Shown one piece after another: positions 10,390 through 20,693 of a DNA stretch of 64,000 nt. Under the pieces are notes generated by a model. The model was not told the DNA's origin and searched no databases. It was given only the letters and a program-made list of their open reading frames with translations. The translations under genes and the position numbers were made by a program. The number at the start of each line of letters is the position of its first letter. Position 1 is the stretch's first letter. Source of the stretch: Isochrysis galbana (lineage: Eukaryota; Haptophyta; Isochrysidales; Isochrysidaceae); assembly GCA_018136815.1 (NCBI GenBank), contig CM030939.1, forward strand, positions 2,364,808 to 2,428,807. Direction: 5' to 3'.

Positions 10390-10941
10390 ATGCAGCCCAA
10401 CCCCAATCCCAACCGAGCCTCTCGATCCATGGCGCAGCAGGCGGCGCTGGAGATCGTGAGCGCCCGCGGAACGGACGGCGAGGAGGCGGCTGCGGCATGC
10501 ACAGCGGCGCCGATGCAGTGGGCGGCGCTTCTCGATGGAGCGCAGCGCGGCCGCCGAGCTGCAGAGGAGGAGGAGGAGGAAGAGGTGGTGGCGCGAGGGA
10601 GCGAGCCAAGTGGGGCAGGGAACAGCCTCTTTGGCTTCCTCCCCACCCGCCCCACCGGCCTGAGCCAGCCCTTGTTGCAAGGGCGTAAGCGCTCCGCCGC
10701 TGCCAAGCGCACACACCCTGCGTGGGATTGCGTCGTCCTCATTGATGAGGATGACATGAGCAACCCGCAGTGGCAGTGCCTTGGGTGCGGCGTGAGCCGC
10801 CGCGGCGGGGCCACGCGTGTTGTCGACCATGTCTTGGGTCGCAACATGTCAGCCCAGTGCCGCGCCGCGCCGCCGCGCGGGCGGCTGCTAGCCGCGCGTG
10901 TGCGGGCGCGCGCCACCGTCCAAATACGGAGGGGCACATAG
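10390..10941 (+). CDS. BED-type zinc finger ORF of hAT-like element
   Basis: The frame encodes 183 aa. Residues about 115-160 contain WQCLGCGVSRRGGATR followed by DHVLGRNMSAQC. This is the C-x2-C...GG-x-TR...H...C layout of plant-type hAT BED fingers, which bind transposon ends. Acidic Glu runs and a basic RKRSAAAKR patch precede it. No RNase-H core or C-terminal dimerisation domain follows before the element's right end at 11019, so this is only the N-terminal DNA-binding part of a transposase. The ATG lies just outside the retroposon's target-site duplication. Upstream codons may have been displaced by that insertion. Confidence 0.6.
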   Translation: MQPNPNPNRASRSMAQQAALEIVSARGTDGEEAAAACTAAPMQWAALLDGAQRGRRAAEEEEEEEVVARGSEPSGAGNSLFGFLPTRPTGLSQPLLQGRKRSAAAKRTHPAWDCVVLIDEDDMSNPQWQCLGCGVSRRGGATRVVDHVLGRNMSAQCRAAPPRGRLLAARVRARATVQIRRGT

Positions 10942-11027
10942 AGGGGGTTTCAAATACGGCAAATACGGTCTGTATTTGGCCTTCGGCCAAATACAGTGAA
11001 TACGTATCTCCCAACTAGGCTCTAGAT

Positions 11028-11298
11028 ACCATTTCCATTTCCGCCGTCCCAAGTTTGCCTCTACGCTTGCTACAATTTCTAACGGCCAGTTTATGTACTT
11101 AGTAAGTACTACTTAGTAAGTGAAGGAGCGCGAGCGAGCCGTTTCCCATCGGGGGTGGGGGAGTGTAGACGAGAGGGAGGAGCCGCGGCACCCCTCTCTC
11201 GCGGTCGGCAGAGAGACGAGAGGCAAGGGGCCGTGCCCGCGCCCGGGAGACCAAAGCAGCGCGCTGGGGGAAGGCGTGTCTTCTCTTACCGTCCGGCG
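11028..11298. promoter_or_regulatory. Upstream region of STPGR gene
   Basis: This is the short interval between the hAT-like element and the first ATG of the ciliary protein gene. It contains an AT-rich block with repeated ACTTAGTAAGT (11095-11120) and a G-rich block. It presumably holds the promoter. No defined box can be named. Confidence 0.3.
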
Positions 11299-13111
11299 AT
11301 GACCATCACTTCCCGCGCGCCGCGGCTCACCGAGTTCAACAGCCACAACACACCCGAAAGTGTTGGGCCTGGCAGCTACCAACTATCTCGAAAGGCGCCG
11401 AGCGTGCACGGGTGCGCGTCGCGGCGTCCTAGCGGGACTGTCGCCCTCTCTCGTTACACTACAACCCCTTATGTCCTCGCTTGCCACCTCTCGGCTGATC
11501 TGCCTCCCCTCTCCACCCGTCGATTGCAGGCTAGCGCCTTTCAACACCACCAGCAACCGGATGGAGCCAGGCGTGCCAGGCATGAAGAACACGCCCGGGC
11601 CGGGGGAGTATGCAAGCTCTTCCCTTACACGCGGTGCGACACCCGCTCACCGCATCTCGGGGTCCTCGGCGGCGGCATCATTCGCGTCTAAGACGGCGCG
11701 TGACATGCTGTATGCGCCAATCGCCAATGCGGCTGAGTCGCCTGGCCCAGGTCAGTATAAGCTGCCCTCCTCCTTTGAGACCAAGGCTGTGCGGAGAAGC
11801 TCCGAGCCGTCGCCCGCAGCTTCTCGTGCCGTACTCTGGAAGCCCAAGGCAAACCCGCCGTCCATCCCGACTGCGAACCAATCCTTTGGTTACGAAGAGA
11901 CGGAGCATGGTGAGCTTGTGATGCAGCGCGCGCCCAACGCAGCCAGTTCGGCCGGCGGCCACAAGGCCCTCGGGCCAGGCGCGTACAATCCCGACGCGGC
12001 CATGAAATGGACACGGCCTTCGGGCTTCTCGACCGCGTGGGGAAACTCACGCGTGCAGCGCAAGGTCTTCGATGCGCCGTCGACCACACCAGGCCCAGGC
12101 GCATATGCCACGTGCAAGGACGCTGCGGCGCCGCGTGCACGCGGCAAGGTGGTGGGCAGCGCTGCGTTCGTCTCTCGAGTGCCGCTGGCGTCGCAGTCCA
12201 TGGTCGATTCAGAGAAGATTGGCCCGGGCCCCGGCCAGTACGAGCCGCCAAGCGGCATCCGCGCGCCAGTTGTGCCGGTGACACGCCAAACATTTGGGTC
12301 AACGGCAAAGCGTGCCGAAGAGCGTCCAGCTAGCAGCACGCCAGGTCCGGGCCATTACAACCCGCCCTCCATCTTTGGTCCGCGTCGGGATCCGGCGGCG
12401 GACGTGCGCGTGAGCTCAGCATTCAGCACGTCAGCCGTGCGCTTCAAGAAGCTCGAGAAGGTGCGCGAGCCTGGGCCGGGCGCATACGACGAGTACGACC
12501 AGTTTTCGCTCTTGGCGCAAGTGCAACGCAAGACGCACGGGCGCAACGGCGCCTTTGGCTCGACCTCGCGCCGGTTCGCCGCTTCCAAAGCCGAGCCGAC
12601 ACCAGGCGTCGGCACTTACGACCCCGCACCGCCGGAGGGGCCGAAGGACGAGCACGTGGGAAACGCTGCGTTCGCGTCGAACACGCATCGATTCGAGAGG
12701 AAAGCGCCGCCCCGCGGTCCAAAGGGCCCCGTTCGCACGATGCGCATGGAGCCGTCTCCCGGGCCGATGCAGTACAGTGTTATGTCCGATAACTCGTGGA
12801 ACAAGCCGAAACCCACCCGGCAAGGCGATGGCCGCTTTGGCACGTCAGTCGAGCGCTTCCCCGCGAACCAGTTACTCGGGCAAATAATATCCGAGGTCCC
12901 GGGCCCCATGTCGTATTCACCCAAGCACCCTTCGGCAGTTTCACGCAAGCCGCCGGCCGCATCCGGCGACTTTGGCAAGCAGGGCCGTTTCGGCCCCAGC
13001 GTGCACCAATTCATTTCGCCCTCGTGCACGCCGGGGCCAGGGCAGTACGACACGGGAGCCGAAGTAATCGAGCCGATGATCAAGCGATCTTTCAACATCA
13101 CACTGAGTTGA
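11299..13111 (+). CDS. STPGR/SHIPPO repeat protein (cilium/flagellum associated)
   Basis: Two exons: 11299-11411 and 11530-13111, with intron 11412-11529 (GTGCGC...TTGCAG). The product is 564 aa. The frame closes exactly across the junction and joins an N-terminal VGPGSY repeat to the rest. At least eleven sperm-tail PG-rich motifs are visible, including TPGPGEY, SPGPGQY, LGPGAY, TPGPGAY, GPGPGQY, TPGPGHYNPPS, EPGPGAY, TPGVGTY, SPGPMQY, VPGPMSY and TPGPGQY. They are separated by basic, Ser/Ala-rich linkers with recurring FGS/AF motifs. Proteins of this kind (ODF3/SHIPPO1, CFAP families) bind axonemal or cortical microtubules. This indicates a flagellated cell stage. The exact orthologue is not determinable. 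Confidence 0.85.
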
Positions 13112-13353
13112 TGACGCCCTTGGGGAGTCCACGGTGCAGGTGGCGAGAGGCCACTGCCCACACAGCATATACTCCCGGCTGCATAACTTGTTGGCTTCCC
13201 GCGCGCAAAATATGTTATTCTTTTCGTCTTGCGCCTCCTTCCTCCTAGTGCTCCGCGTGCTTTGGCGTTGCTGGTAAATGCGCTATGTATGCTGTGTTGG
13301 TCTGTGGGGTCAAGCCCTTGCCCTTGCAGTCATGTGAGAAGGTGTTTATTGGT
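13112..13353. other. 3' flank of STPGR gene
   Basis: This is presumed 3' UTR and spacer up to the target-site duplication of the next retroposon. No gene is seen. Confidence 0.5.
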
Positions 13354-13370
13354 CTTAAACAAGATCTAAA

Positions 13371-14479
13371 AAAAAACTTCTTAAAAATCTCGCCGCGCGC
13401 GCGACCCTGCGAAATCACCCTGTAGCCTCGCCCGCTTTCCTTACCACCCCTCCACCTGCCTTGCGGCGCGTCCCCTCGTGCTCTACCTAGGGGCTGGGTG
13501 AAGTGGGTTTCCAGTGGCAGACGGTGTGTACCGGTCCCCGACGGCTTAGCGCTCTCCTTCCTTCTACGCCGCCGGGCTACCGGTTTCGTCGTATTCCTTT
13601 TCGTGCCGGGTGTCAGGCGTCTGATGTATGGAACGTCTGCCGTGGGTGCCAACCGGGTGGGAGGCGGTGCGCCTTGAGGGGGCGCTCGTTTTTAGGCGAG
13701 CCGCTCCACCATGTCGAGCGCTCGTGCTACCAGCTTCAGATTTACACTCATGACTAGGTTTCCTTTTTGATTGGTTTTGTATACGGGGGTGCTGAGCTCC
13801 CGTGGGGTCTTGATCTTCGGCTTTCTGCCCTGGGAGGCCTTGTTTGTGCGCGCGTTCGAGGTTCCGTTAGGGGGAGGCGTCGGAGTCTGTGATGTCGTTT
13901 TCTACATCGGAATCTTGGTCCTTTGTGGCGTGGGCGGGGGTGACCTTGGTCGGTGTTGGGCGAGAGGAGGCATTTGGTGGAGGGGTCTTGTCAATGTTGT
14001 GCCCACGGGGGTCGTGTGCGCGTGCTTCGTGTGTGCGGTGAGGTGTGCATGAAGGGTTGGCTCTGATGCGTATGTTGCTTGCTGCAGTGAGGTGTGTGTT
14101 GTGCCCATAGGGGCCACCCGGCCGCGCGCGGGCCGCGCTGCCGAAGCAGCGCGGCCCTTGCCAGGGCGAGAGGGGCCTCTGCCATAAGGCATGCCCAATG
14201 GAAGAGTGGCTGCTTGAGCCTGGCATTGACGGGGTGCTGCCAGCAGCCTGCTGCCCCCCATGGGGGAGGCCAGCATGGCTGCCAAGGGTGGTGTGGCCGG
14301 GGCCACGGGCCGTGTGGCGCGACCGGAGTCGCACGCACCTGCTCGGCCTCGGTGGGCGGACGCGGCCGCTTCGACAGCGGCTGCTCCATGGGCACTGGTG
14401 GGGCGCCCTCGGCGGGGGGCCCGAAGGAAAGGGGAGTCGCGTCGGCGCGCTCCATCGCGTCTAAGTATAAACTTAGTTG
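13371..14479 (-). mobile_element. Retroposon with MERA-type start
   Basis: This 1.1 kb minus-strand insertion is flanked by the 17 bp direct repeat CTTAAACAAGATCTAAA (13354-13370 and 14480-14496). Read on the minus strand it starts CAACTAAGTTTATACTTAGA (hairpin arms CTAAGT/ACTTAG, loop TTAT), then CGCG and an ATG opening a frame MERADATPLSFGPP. A second hairpin overlaps the ATG. The 3' end reads GAGATTTTTAAGAAGTTTTT, like the tails of family B. The frame from the ATG is proline/alanine-rich and may not be translated. The insertion is well supported by the duplication. Confidence 0.8.
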
Positions 14480-14507
14480 CTTAAACAAGATCTAAAGATT
14501 CTTCTCA

Positions 14508-15200
14508 AAACTATTGTTATAGTTTGACCTATGGAGCGTGCCGCGACCGCTCCCGAGCCTCAGGCGACCCTCGCCACTGCGCCCCAACTGGGACGCCCCA
14601 CGCCGCCCGAGGCGGCTCGTCAGAGAGCCCTCTCAAAGCCCATCCAGCCCATCCAAACCACGCCCGCGCAAGCGCGCGGGGTGGCGAGCACTGGCACCGA
14701 ACAGGTTGCCACCATGGCTCCGCGTAGCATGCAGGGGGTCTTTGAGACCCCCTCCTACAGTGGGAAACCCTCACACCCCAAGAGCACCTCATGTGGGAGG
14801 GCAGCTGAGCTGCCCTCCCCATGGTGGAAACCTCTACCATCAGTGCACCCAACATGGGAGGGCACTTCACACACATCAATCTTCCACAGAGACCACCCAA
14901 TGCCTCTGTTTTCCAACATGTTGACACACTTCTCGTCGTTCACCCCACTTTTGTGGGCCACAAGTAGCTTCAACTCAGTGCCCTGCCTTGGGCCCTCTTT
15001 CAGCACTTGACTCCCTCTCTCACTCCCCCTTCACACTACAACCAACCCAAGTAGCACGAACCCCCTCACCCTCTGTTTCAAGCACCAAAAATTTCAACTC
15101 AAGACTCAAGACTCATGTTGATATACTTCTCGTTTTCAGCCCACTCTTGTGGGCCACAAGTACCTACAACTCAGTGCCCTGCCTTGGGCCTGAGGCTACC
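14508..15200 (+). mobile_element. Family D retroposon, copy 2
   Basis: It starts with the perfect hairpin AAACTATTGTTATAGTTT (14508-14525). Five bases later an ATG opens MERAATAPEPQATLATAP, a start conserved at 48528 and 56736. A second hairpin (GAGCG...CGCTC) follows the ATG. Positions 14925-15190 hold about one and a half units of a roughly 175 bp tandem repeat (TTGTGGGCCACAAG, AACTCAGTGCCCTGCCTTGG, CACCAAAAATTTCAACTCAA). The 3' end is not sharply defined and I found no target-site duplication. It lies directly after the minus-strand retroposon at 13371-14479. Confidence 0.7.
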
Positions 15201-15379
15201 GCAAGTCGCGTTCCGTCAAAAGAGGGCCAGGTGATAATTTTATTTTCACTCAGAATGCTTGTTTTCTTTTTATATCTCCTCCAATGAGTATGAATACAAA
15301 GCTAATCACGACACATACAAGGACGCAGCGCGTGCGCATAGCAACTTCCCCTCCCACACACACACACGGTAACCCCCAG

Positions 15380-15994
15380 CTACGCAGGCTGAGTTTTCAT
15401 CTTTTTCGTCTTTTTCTCACACCCCTCATCCTCGATCCTATTGTCGATGTCGTTCTGCTTGCAGGCGACGATGTCGCTTGGCTGATCCTGGGTGGCGAGG
15501 TCCGTGATGCGTGCGAGGACGGCCTTCTGGTTCTCCATGTAGAGTTTGCCAGCTGCTCGGCGCACTTGCACCATGGGACTCGTTTCAGCGTACGCGACCG
15601 CACTGTCGCCAAAAATAGACAAATCCTCAAAATCAAAAGCACACGATAGATTTGTATAAATAGCTATGGACATTTGATAGCTCAATTCGACTGATGTCCC
15701 ACAATTGACGGAACGACACTTGCATACGAGCCGAAGAAGACGTACGAGCGAGATCCGCAGATCTATGGCTCTCCTTGACTTCATGTCAAGTATTGCCAAG
15801 ACCTTGGAGTGCGCCTTGGCTGCGCGAGCTCCGCGTGCCAGGAGCGCTTTCGTCGCGCCGTCGCGCGTCATTGGCAGTATGGGTTGATTCCCAATACCGC
15901 TTGCCAAGCCCACCACCCAGCGGCAGAAGATGATTTCTGCTTTGGGTGGTGGGTTCCCGCCAGATGCCAGATGCGCTGTGAGGCGCTCTGGCAA
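15380..15994 (-). CDS. Hypothetical protein, possible last exons
   Basis: This minus-strand frame of 204 aa has ordinary composition and a basic C-terminus (CEKKTKKMKT). The AT-rich middle may be an in-frame intron. On the minus strand, GTATGCAAG after the codons for LLRL and TTTTGAG before DLSIFGDSAV give phase-0 boundaries. That would leave a C-terminal block with AETSPMVQVRRAAGKLY and QKAVLARITDLATQD. More exons may lie upstream at 16005-16250. I recognise no domain. It is either a real but divergent gene or part of an old repeat. Confidence 0.35.
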   Translation of the reverse strand: MPERLTAHLASGGNPPPKAEIIFCRWVVGLASGIGNQPILPMTRDGATKALLARGARAAKAHSKVLAILDMKSRRAIDLRISLVRLLRLVCKCRSVNCGTSVELSYQMSIAIYTNLSCAFDFEDLSIFGDSAVAYAETSPMVQVRRAAGKLYMENQKAVLARITDLATQDQPSDIVACKQNDIDNRIEDEGCEKKTKKMKTQPA

Positions 15995-16004
15995 GATCTT
16001 GGGC

Positions 16005-16250
16005 TTATTTGCTCGCCGCGGCGTAGAGAGCTACGACGTGGCCCGTCCTGAGGCCACCCACGGGTCTTGCCTCATCGATCAGCGCCGAATCTGGCACTGT
16101 CAGAGAGAGGAGGGCCGCGAGGGCAGCCTCAACGCGGAGGCTCGTCAGCCACGCGTGGACGGCCGCGTCGGTGAGCTGGTCCTGGTTCTCGATGCCAAGT
16201 TCGAGTGAAGGCAAATCCTGCGAGGGGCGGGTCGGGATGGTCAGGGCGGG
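16005..16250 (-). CDS. Possible upstream exon of the 15.4 kb hypothetical gene
   Basis: The minus-strand frame contains LGIENQDQLTDAAVHAWLTS and LRVEAALAALLSLTVPDSAL, which looks like a helical globular segment. It ends at a stop just before the frame at 15994. A splice join is possible but cannot be fixed by eye. No family is recognised. Confidence 0.25.
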   Translation of the reverse strand, partial: PALTIPTRPSQDLPSLELGIENQDQLTDAAVHAWLTSLRVEAALAALLSLTVPDSALIDEARPVGGLRTGHVVALYAAASK

Positions 16251-16577
16251 GTCTGCGGCAGCCAGGGTAGCCGCGTGCGCGCGCTGTGAGGAGCTGGGTG
16301 GGCTGCGCGGGCAATGATGCCAGAGGGCCAGGGGGTGGTCGGACTGTCGGCAGCCCGACACGGCGCTGCATCGGGCGGGAATCAAATGCCGAATGTAGCT
16401 TAGATATAAAGGAACCGATGCGACCGCCAATTCTTTACGGGTAGAGCGTGAGCGCGCGTGACGGCGGAGGGGAGGAGAGGGGGGGAGAATCGCACCATTT
16501 CCTGGCGACGATTTTCGTGGCGGCAGGTGGCCCCCCCTGAAGGTTTTTATTGGGCCTCGCGCCACGGTCAAAAAATG

Positions 16578-16620
16578 CAGCCCAACCCTTACTAATAGTT
16601 AAAAAGCCCCTGTTTGACCG
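16578..16620 (+). repeat. 43 bp repeat, inverted copy at 63.1 kb
   Basis: The segment containing CTTACTAATAGTTAAAAAGC is present on the opposite strand at 63116-63154. A degenerate version lies at 51775-51805 (GTCAAACAAGGGCTTTTTTA). In two of the three places a family B retroposon lies nearby, so it may be an end of another repeat. Confidence 0.5.
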
Positions 16621-16764
16621 CCCTAACCCTAACGGCAGGTCCGTCAAAACGATCCTGAGCACGCTACTTGCGAGATACCACCTAGAAGTGACGGCGAAGG
16701 TCGGTTTCTTCCAAATAAGGCTGAGAATATAGTAGCTTGGTACTATATTACCAAGGCTACCAAC

Positions 16765-17527
16765 AACTAAGTTTATACTTGGTTGACCCATGGGGGGCAC
16801 GAGCCCCCCCCCCTCTCTCCACTCCTCCCCTGCCATGGGGGAGGAACCACCCATCCTCCTGGCACGCCTGATGGCTTGCCAGGAGGCCACTGCCCTACTG
16901 ACCCACTCCTTTCCCCACAGGCTCGCCCCATTCGCCCATCCTGGCCCCTCGTGACCAGCCCATCGCTCCAACCCCCCCCCCCTGGTCGACAGGCAGACAG
17001 GTGCAGATTGGGGGCCCCAGAGGCCGAGGAGCGCCAGCGAGGGAGAGGCAGGGAAGGCCAGGGCCCAGCCCCAGCCTCCTCTGCCCCCAGAGCTCCAGAG
17101 CTGGCCTCCAGGAGCCAGGAGCCTCCAGGGGTCGCCAGCAGGCAGCTGCAGGCCTGCCGCAGGCGCGCCATCGCGCGTGCCGCAGGAGAGGGGAGAGAGA
17201 GCGCGGAGAAGGGGGTGGGCGGAGCGAGAGCTCCGCTCACCGAAAAAAATAGGTAAGTCCCGCACCTGTTTACAGGATAAGTCGGGGCTGAGGCCGCCGC
17301 CCACTCGGAGACACAGGAGGAAGGGGGGGAATGATCACCGGGGGGAGGCGCGGGCCACCGGACCATATCTAAGCCCATCACCCCTATCCCCCTAGTAGTG
17401 CACGGGGGGAGTCGCCTTATGGCGGGGGGAGAAGGGCCAAGGAAGTGGGGGTGTAGAAAGTTTCCTACGTGAGTAGAAAGTAGAGGGTCCACGGCCGCGT
17501 GTGCGGTGAGACTATGAAAAGGTTTAT
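16765..17527 (+). mobile_element. Family B short retroposon, complete copy
   Basis: This is 763 bp, flanked by the 19 bp direct repeat TATTACCAAGGCTACCAAC (16746-16764 and 17528-17546). It opens with AACTAAGTTTATACTTGGTT (one arm mismatch), then GACCCATGG and a G6/C8 hairpin around CACGAG. Inside is a conserved GGTAAGTCCCGC...CCTGTTTACAGG block forming nested stems. It ends GTGTGCGGTGAGACTATGAA then AAGGTTTA. Full or partial relatives are at 9496, 31028, 42184, 51881 and 63161. Differences in the length of the G run change the reading frame after the ATG between copies, which argues against a conserved protein in this family. Confidence 0.85.
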
Positions 17528-17546
17528 TATTACCAAGGCTACCAAC

Positions 17547-17993
17547 CCCGCACTGGAGCTACTACTATGTAACATAGTAGCACTCGAGCACTACTACTGT
17601 GTAACATAGGTAGTAGCAGTTTTGGCCTACTACCAGTACTAAGACCTCATCTCCCGGGTCCAACCCCCCCACTCCTCCGCTCCCCCCCCCCCCCCCGCGC
17701 CTCCTCTTCTCCTCTCCTCTCCTCTCGTGAACACTCTCAACAAGACTCTACGAGTAAAAAAGTAGACCTCATCGGCCTCTCACTCTTCTTCTCACTTCTC
17801 TTCATTTCGCACCTCGGCGCAAGATCCACTCTCCCTTCTCTCTCTCTCTCCCTCTCTCTCCCCTTTTCTCCCCTTTTCCTCGCCCCCCTTCCCCCTCCCG
17901 CCCTTTGCCTCTCCTGCCCCACCTCCCCCGCCTCCACTTCTCCCGCCTTGCCACCCCTTCCCCCTCCTCCCCTCCCTTCTCTATCTTCCGAGG
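17547..17993. promoter_or_regulatory. Upstream region of nucleotide-sugar transporter gene
   Basis: Positions 17552-17630 contain two inverted repeats of the CTACTATGTAACATAGTAG type. Positions 17660-17990 are an almost pure C/T tract leading up to the ATG, as also seen before several other genes in the window. It probably contains the promoter and leader. No core element can be identified. Confidence 0.35.
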
Positions 17994-19510
17994 ATGGCAT
18001 CTCGGACGAGCCGCCGGCTGCTCGCGGGCTGGGTGGTGCTCCTGCTGTTCACGGGGCGGGCGGAGGCGCTCGCGAGCTTGTGGCTTGGCCCACCTCTCCG
18101 CCGCGCTCCCGCTCCGCGGGCCTGTCTCCCCGCCACGCCTCCGCCATCCTCACCGCTCGCTCTCGCAGAGAAGCAGCAGGAAGGCGAGAAAGAGTGAGTC
18201 GCTGCCCACCATATGTGCACGGCGCAGGCAGCGCGGCACGCGCCACCTGTGCTCCTCAGGTGAGGAATGATGCTCCACGCAGCTTGCACGCTCACGGTTG
18301 GCTCCCAACACGCGCAGTCATGTTTCCTTCATCGGGGAAGCTGAGGCAGGCGAGAGAGCAGAGAGTTTGGCGTTTGGCATACCGATCAAGTGGATCGTGC
18401 TTCCGCTCCTCGTACTCCAGAATTCGGCGACCGCTATGCTCGTCCGTCAGTCACGACAGCCTCTCCCTGGTGGCTCGCCGCTCTACCTTGGCACAACGGC
18501 CGTGCTGGCGAGCGAAATGTTGAAGCTTCCTGTTTGCCTGGCACTGATTACGCGAGATGAGGGAGGACTGCGCCCGATGTTCCGTGCAGTTCAACGCAAT
18601 GTGTTTGTCCGCTGGCGCGACACGGCACAGCTGGGCGTGCCGGCCCTATGCTACCTGCTGCAGAACAGGTTGTTGTTCGTCGCTCTCTCTCGACTTTCCG
18701 CGACGGGGCACCAGCTGTGGTCGCAGTCGAAGACGCTCTTCACTGCTCTCTTCTTTGTTCGGATTCTCGGCCAGTCCATACTCCCAGTCCAGTGGGTCGC
18801 GCTGGCGTTGCTCACAGTAGGCGTCGGGCTAGTGCAGCTTGGCGAGATTAGTGGCGCTGCAACGTCCAGCGCGGCGGCAGCGGCGGGCAGCGGGGTGGCG
18901 GCGAGCTCGCTGATCGGCGTGGGCGCTGTGCTAGCAAGTTCAGTCCTCTCGGGCTTCGCCAACATCTACCTGGAGAAGATTCTCAAGCAGGCCGAGTGCG
19001 AAACGGACGCCGAAGGGTGTGAGGTATACGGTGCCGCCTACCCCTGTGCTCTTGCTTGTGAGGGCCCTTGTTCATCCTCGCCACGGCCGTGCTGCATGGT
19101 TCCAGGTCCCGAAGGCTCGACGCGAGCCGATCTCGCTGTGGATGCGCAACGTGCAATTGGGCTTGTTCTCGATTCCTCAAGCGGCGGCACTCCTTCTTGC
19201 GGACTGGGGACAGGTGTGTGAGTATGGCGTCTTCCACGGCTTCACGCCGCTTGTGTGGGGCGTCGTTGCTTCCACAGCCGGTGGGGGGCTTCTGGTTGCA
19301 GCTGTGGTGAAGCATGCCGACAACATCCTCAAGACGTTCGCCACTGCAACCGCTATCGTCTTCACATGCGTGTTCACCTCTGTCATAACCCGCACTTTGC
19401 CTTCGGCGCGCTTCCTGCAAGGCATGACCCTAGTCCTTTGCTCCTTGCTGACATACAACCTTGGCCCAGACTTTCTACGGAAACGCGGCATGGGACATGG
19501 CGCCGAATGA
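17994..19510 (+). CDS. Nucleotide-sugar transporter (SLC35A-like)
   Basis: Three exons: 17994-18193, 18318-19023 and 19106-19510, with introns 18194-18317 (GTGAGT...GCGCAG) and 19024-19105 (GTATAC...TTCCAG). All phases agree and give 436 aa. Exon 1 encodes a hydrophobic leader (MASRTSRRLLAGWVVLLLF). The body has about ten hydrophobic helices and hallmarks of the UDP-galactose/CMP-sialic acid transporter family: VLQNSATAMLVR, ASEMLKLPVCL, PALCYLLQNRLLFVALSRL and QSKTLFTALFF in the first half, then SGFANIYLEKILK, SLWMRNVQLGLFS, KHADNILKTFATATAIV and FLQGMTLVL in the second. It would carry a nucleotide sugar from cytosol into Golgi, in exchange for the monophosphate, for glycosylation. The substrate cannot be told from sequence. 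The basic end RKRGMGHGAE is short. Confidence 0.9.
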
Positions 19511-19868
19511 GCATTACCGGCTGTAGAAAAGCCAATTGCCATCCTGAAGCACCAGTACAGCCCTTCCTTCCTCTGCCTCCCCTCTGCGCGCGTGCTTACT
19601 TTGCGTCGCTGAGAAGGCATGGACCCGATTTCCAGCCTCGATTGCTTGCGTGAAGGGTGTTGATTTTTTGCGTGCGCTTTGGTGCGATTAGACAGGCCAA
19701 ACTGCCTGTTGTATGTGGCCTCGCACTTTCTATGTGCCATGTGCACCTGGGAACTCGCATGATGGCGACAGGGTGCACACTGTTTGCAAACTGAATTCAC
19801 TCGATGTCATCTCGATCCTACGCACATGCCAATCTAAATTCGTGGTGTCTCTATGTGTTGGTCATGTA
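19511..19868. other. 3' flank of transporter gene
   Basis: This is presumed 3' UTR and spacer. No gene is seen. Confidence 0.5.
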
Positions 19869-19869
19869 G

Positions 19870-20060
19870 AAAAAAAAAAGACATCTGAAGATTCTGGGCT
19901 GCACACCTACTACTGACTGGGGTTGGTCTCCCTTCTCTACTTACATCGCCCTTAACTTCCCTCCCTCCACCTCTTCCCCTGCCCCCCTTCTTTCCTTTTT
20001 CTTCGGTTTCCGGGGTCCGGCCCTGGTGCGCTACCTAAGGCCTGGTTCGGAGTGCGGGGG
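19870..20060 (-). mobile_element. Family F retroposon fragment
   Basis: It is read on the minus strand and ends GCCCAGAATCTTCAGATGTC then a T run, equivalent to the A-run start at 19870 on the plus strand. It shares long stretches with 25251-25450, 42047-42183 and 47842-48098, including TTTCTTCGGTTTCCGG and CTGGTGCGCTACCTAAG. The target-site duplication is not evident for this copy. Confidence 0.6.
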
Positions 20061-20183
20061 CCGGGCAGGCCTGCTGTGTTCTCTCTTTTGGTGTGCGCGT
20101 CTGCCCTTGCTCGCGTCTAGTGTGACGGTGGCGCCGGGTCCGCTGCGTCATTGGTGTTGCCCTTGGTCCATGTTTTTGTTGGC

Positions 20184-20693
20184 TTATTCGTCCTTGCTTT
20201 GTTGCTCCTTGGGTTCCTCGACAGCGTGTGCTATCCTCAGCTTTGTGGCTAGTTTCACTAGTTCCTCGCTGGGTTTGAGCCCACCGTTGTCGTTCATACT
20301 GAAAACGGGCCTCAAGTCGCTTATGTCTATCCGTTTTTTGGGTTGTCTACCCATGCCCGCTTGGGCGGTTCTTGCCGCGTCGGTCTCGTGTGCGAAGAGT
20401 AGAGCTTTACTTAGCATGGTGAATCGTTCTATTGTTCTTATCAGTACTGATTCTTCTGAGAATACAACTCCGTCGTAGTGTATTCTATAGAAATCTGTAA
20501 TGATAAACCTCCATGCTACCAGATATAGAGTGTATATCGCTTTCGGGGCGTCCCCTTTCGGGAAAGACCAGTTTCGGTGATACCCTTCCCTCCCTCCTCC
20601 CGCCGCCACGTGCTCGTAGCCACGCGTTGCGGCGTGCCCCGCGGAACCATCCAAAAACGGAGGCAAAAACGGAGGGGGTTTGAAAAACGGCAA
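20184..20693 (-). CDS. Hypothetical protein in transposon-like sequence
   Basis: This minus-strand frame has 169 aa. The convincing part is the last 120 residues, containing YLVAWRFIITDFYRIHYDGV, RTIERFTMLSKALLFAHE, RQPKKRIDISDLRPVF and EELVKLATKLRIAHAV. It reads away from a hAT-like right end at 20755 and may be cargo or a transposase N-terminal exon of that element. No known domain is recognisable, and the start is uncertain. Confidence 0.4.
   Translation of the reverse strand: MPFFKPPPFLPPFLDGSAGHAATRGYEHVAAGGGREGYHRNWSFPKGDAPKAIYTLYLVAWRFIITDFYRIHYDGVVFSEESVLIRTIERFTMLSKALLFAHETDAARTAQAGMGRQPKKRIDISDLRPVFSMNDNGGLKPSEELVKLATKLRIAHAVEEPKEQQSKDE

Larger units (their letters stand above)
9258..11019 (+). 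mobile_element. hAT-like DNA element with nested retroposon
   Basis: The termini are inverted: CCTAGATGGGAAATACAG at 9258 and, read on the minus strand from 11019, CCTAGTTGGGAGATACG. They are flanked by the 8 bp direct repeat CTCTAGAT (9250-9257 and 11020-11027), the TSD length of the hAT superfamily. Subterminal motifs of the type CCGTATTTG/CAAATAC(A/G)G repeat near both ends. Without the insertion at 9496-10370 the element is about 870 bp and encodes only a BED-type finger ORF. It therefore looks like an internally deleted, non-autonomous copy. A related right end lies at 20640-20755. Confidence 0.75.

Noticed and set aside
16621..16633. CCCTAACCCTAAC, resembling a telomere repeat
   Set aside because: Only two units, with genes and full elements on both sides. 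It is too short to call an interstitial telomere.
16780..16900. Family B elements as introner-type introns because of GGTAAGT and TTTACAGG motifs
   Set aside because: The GT and AG motifs are only about 20 bp apart inside the element and do not bound it. The copies lie between genes and have 18-19 bp target duplications, unlike introners.
16435..17492. Long Pro/Arg/Ser-rich frames within family B elements
   Set aside because: G-run length differences shift the frame between copies, so no protein is conserved. The open frames follow from high GC.
18298..19221. 307-codon transporter frame starting at a TTG and reading into the second intron
   Set aside because: Splicing from the ATG at 17994 and removal of 19024-19105 gives a complete transporter with correct phases.
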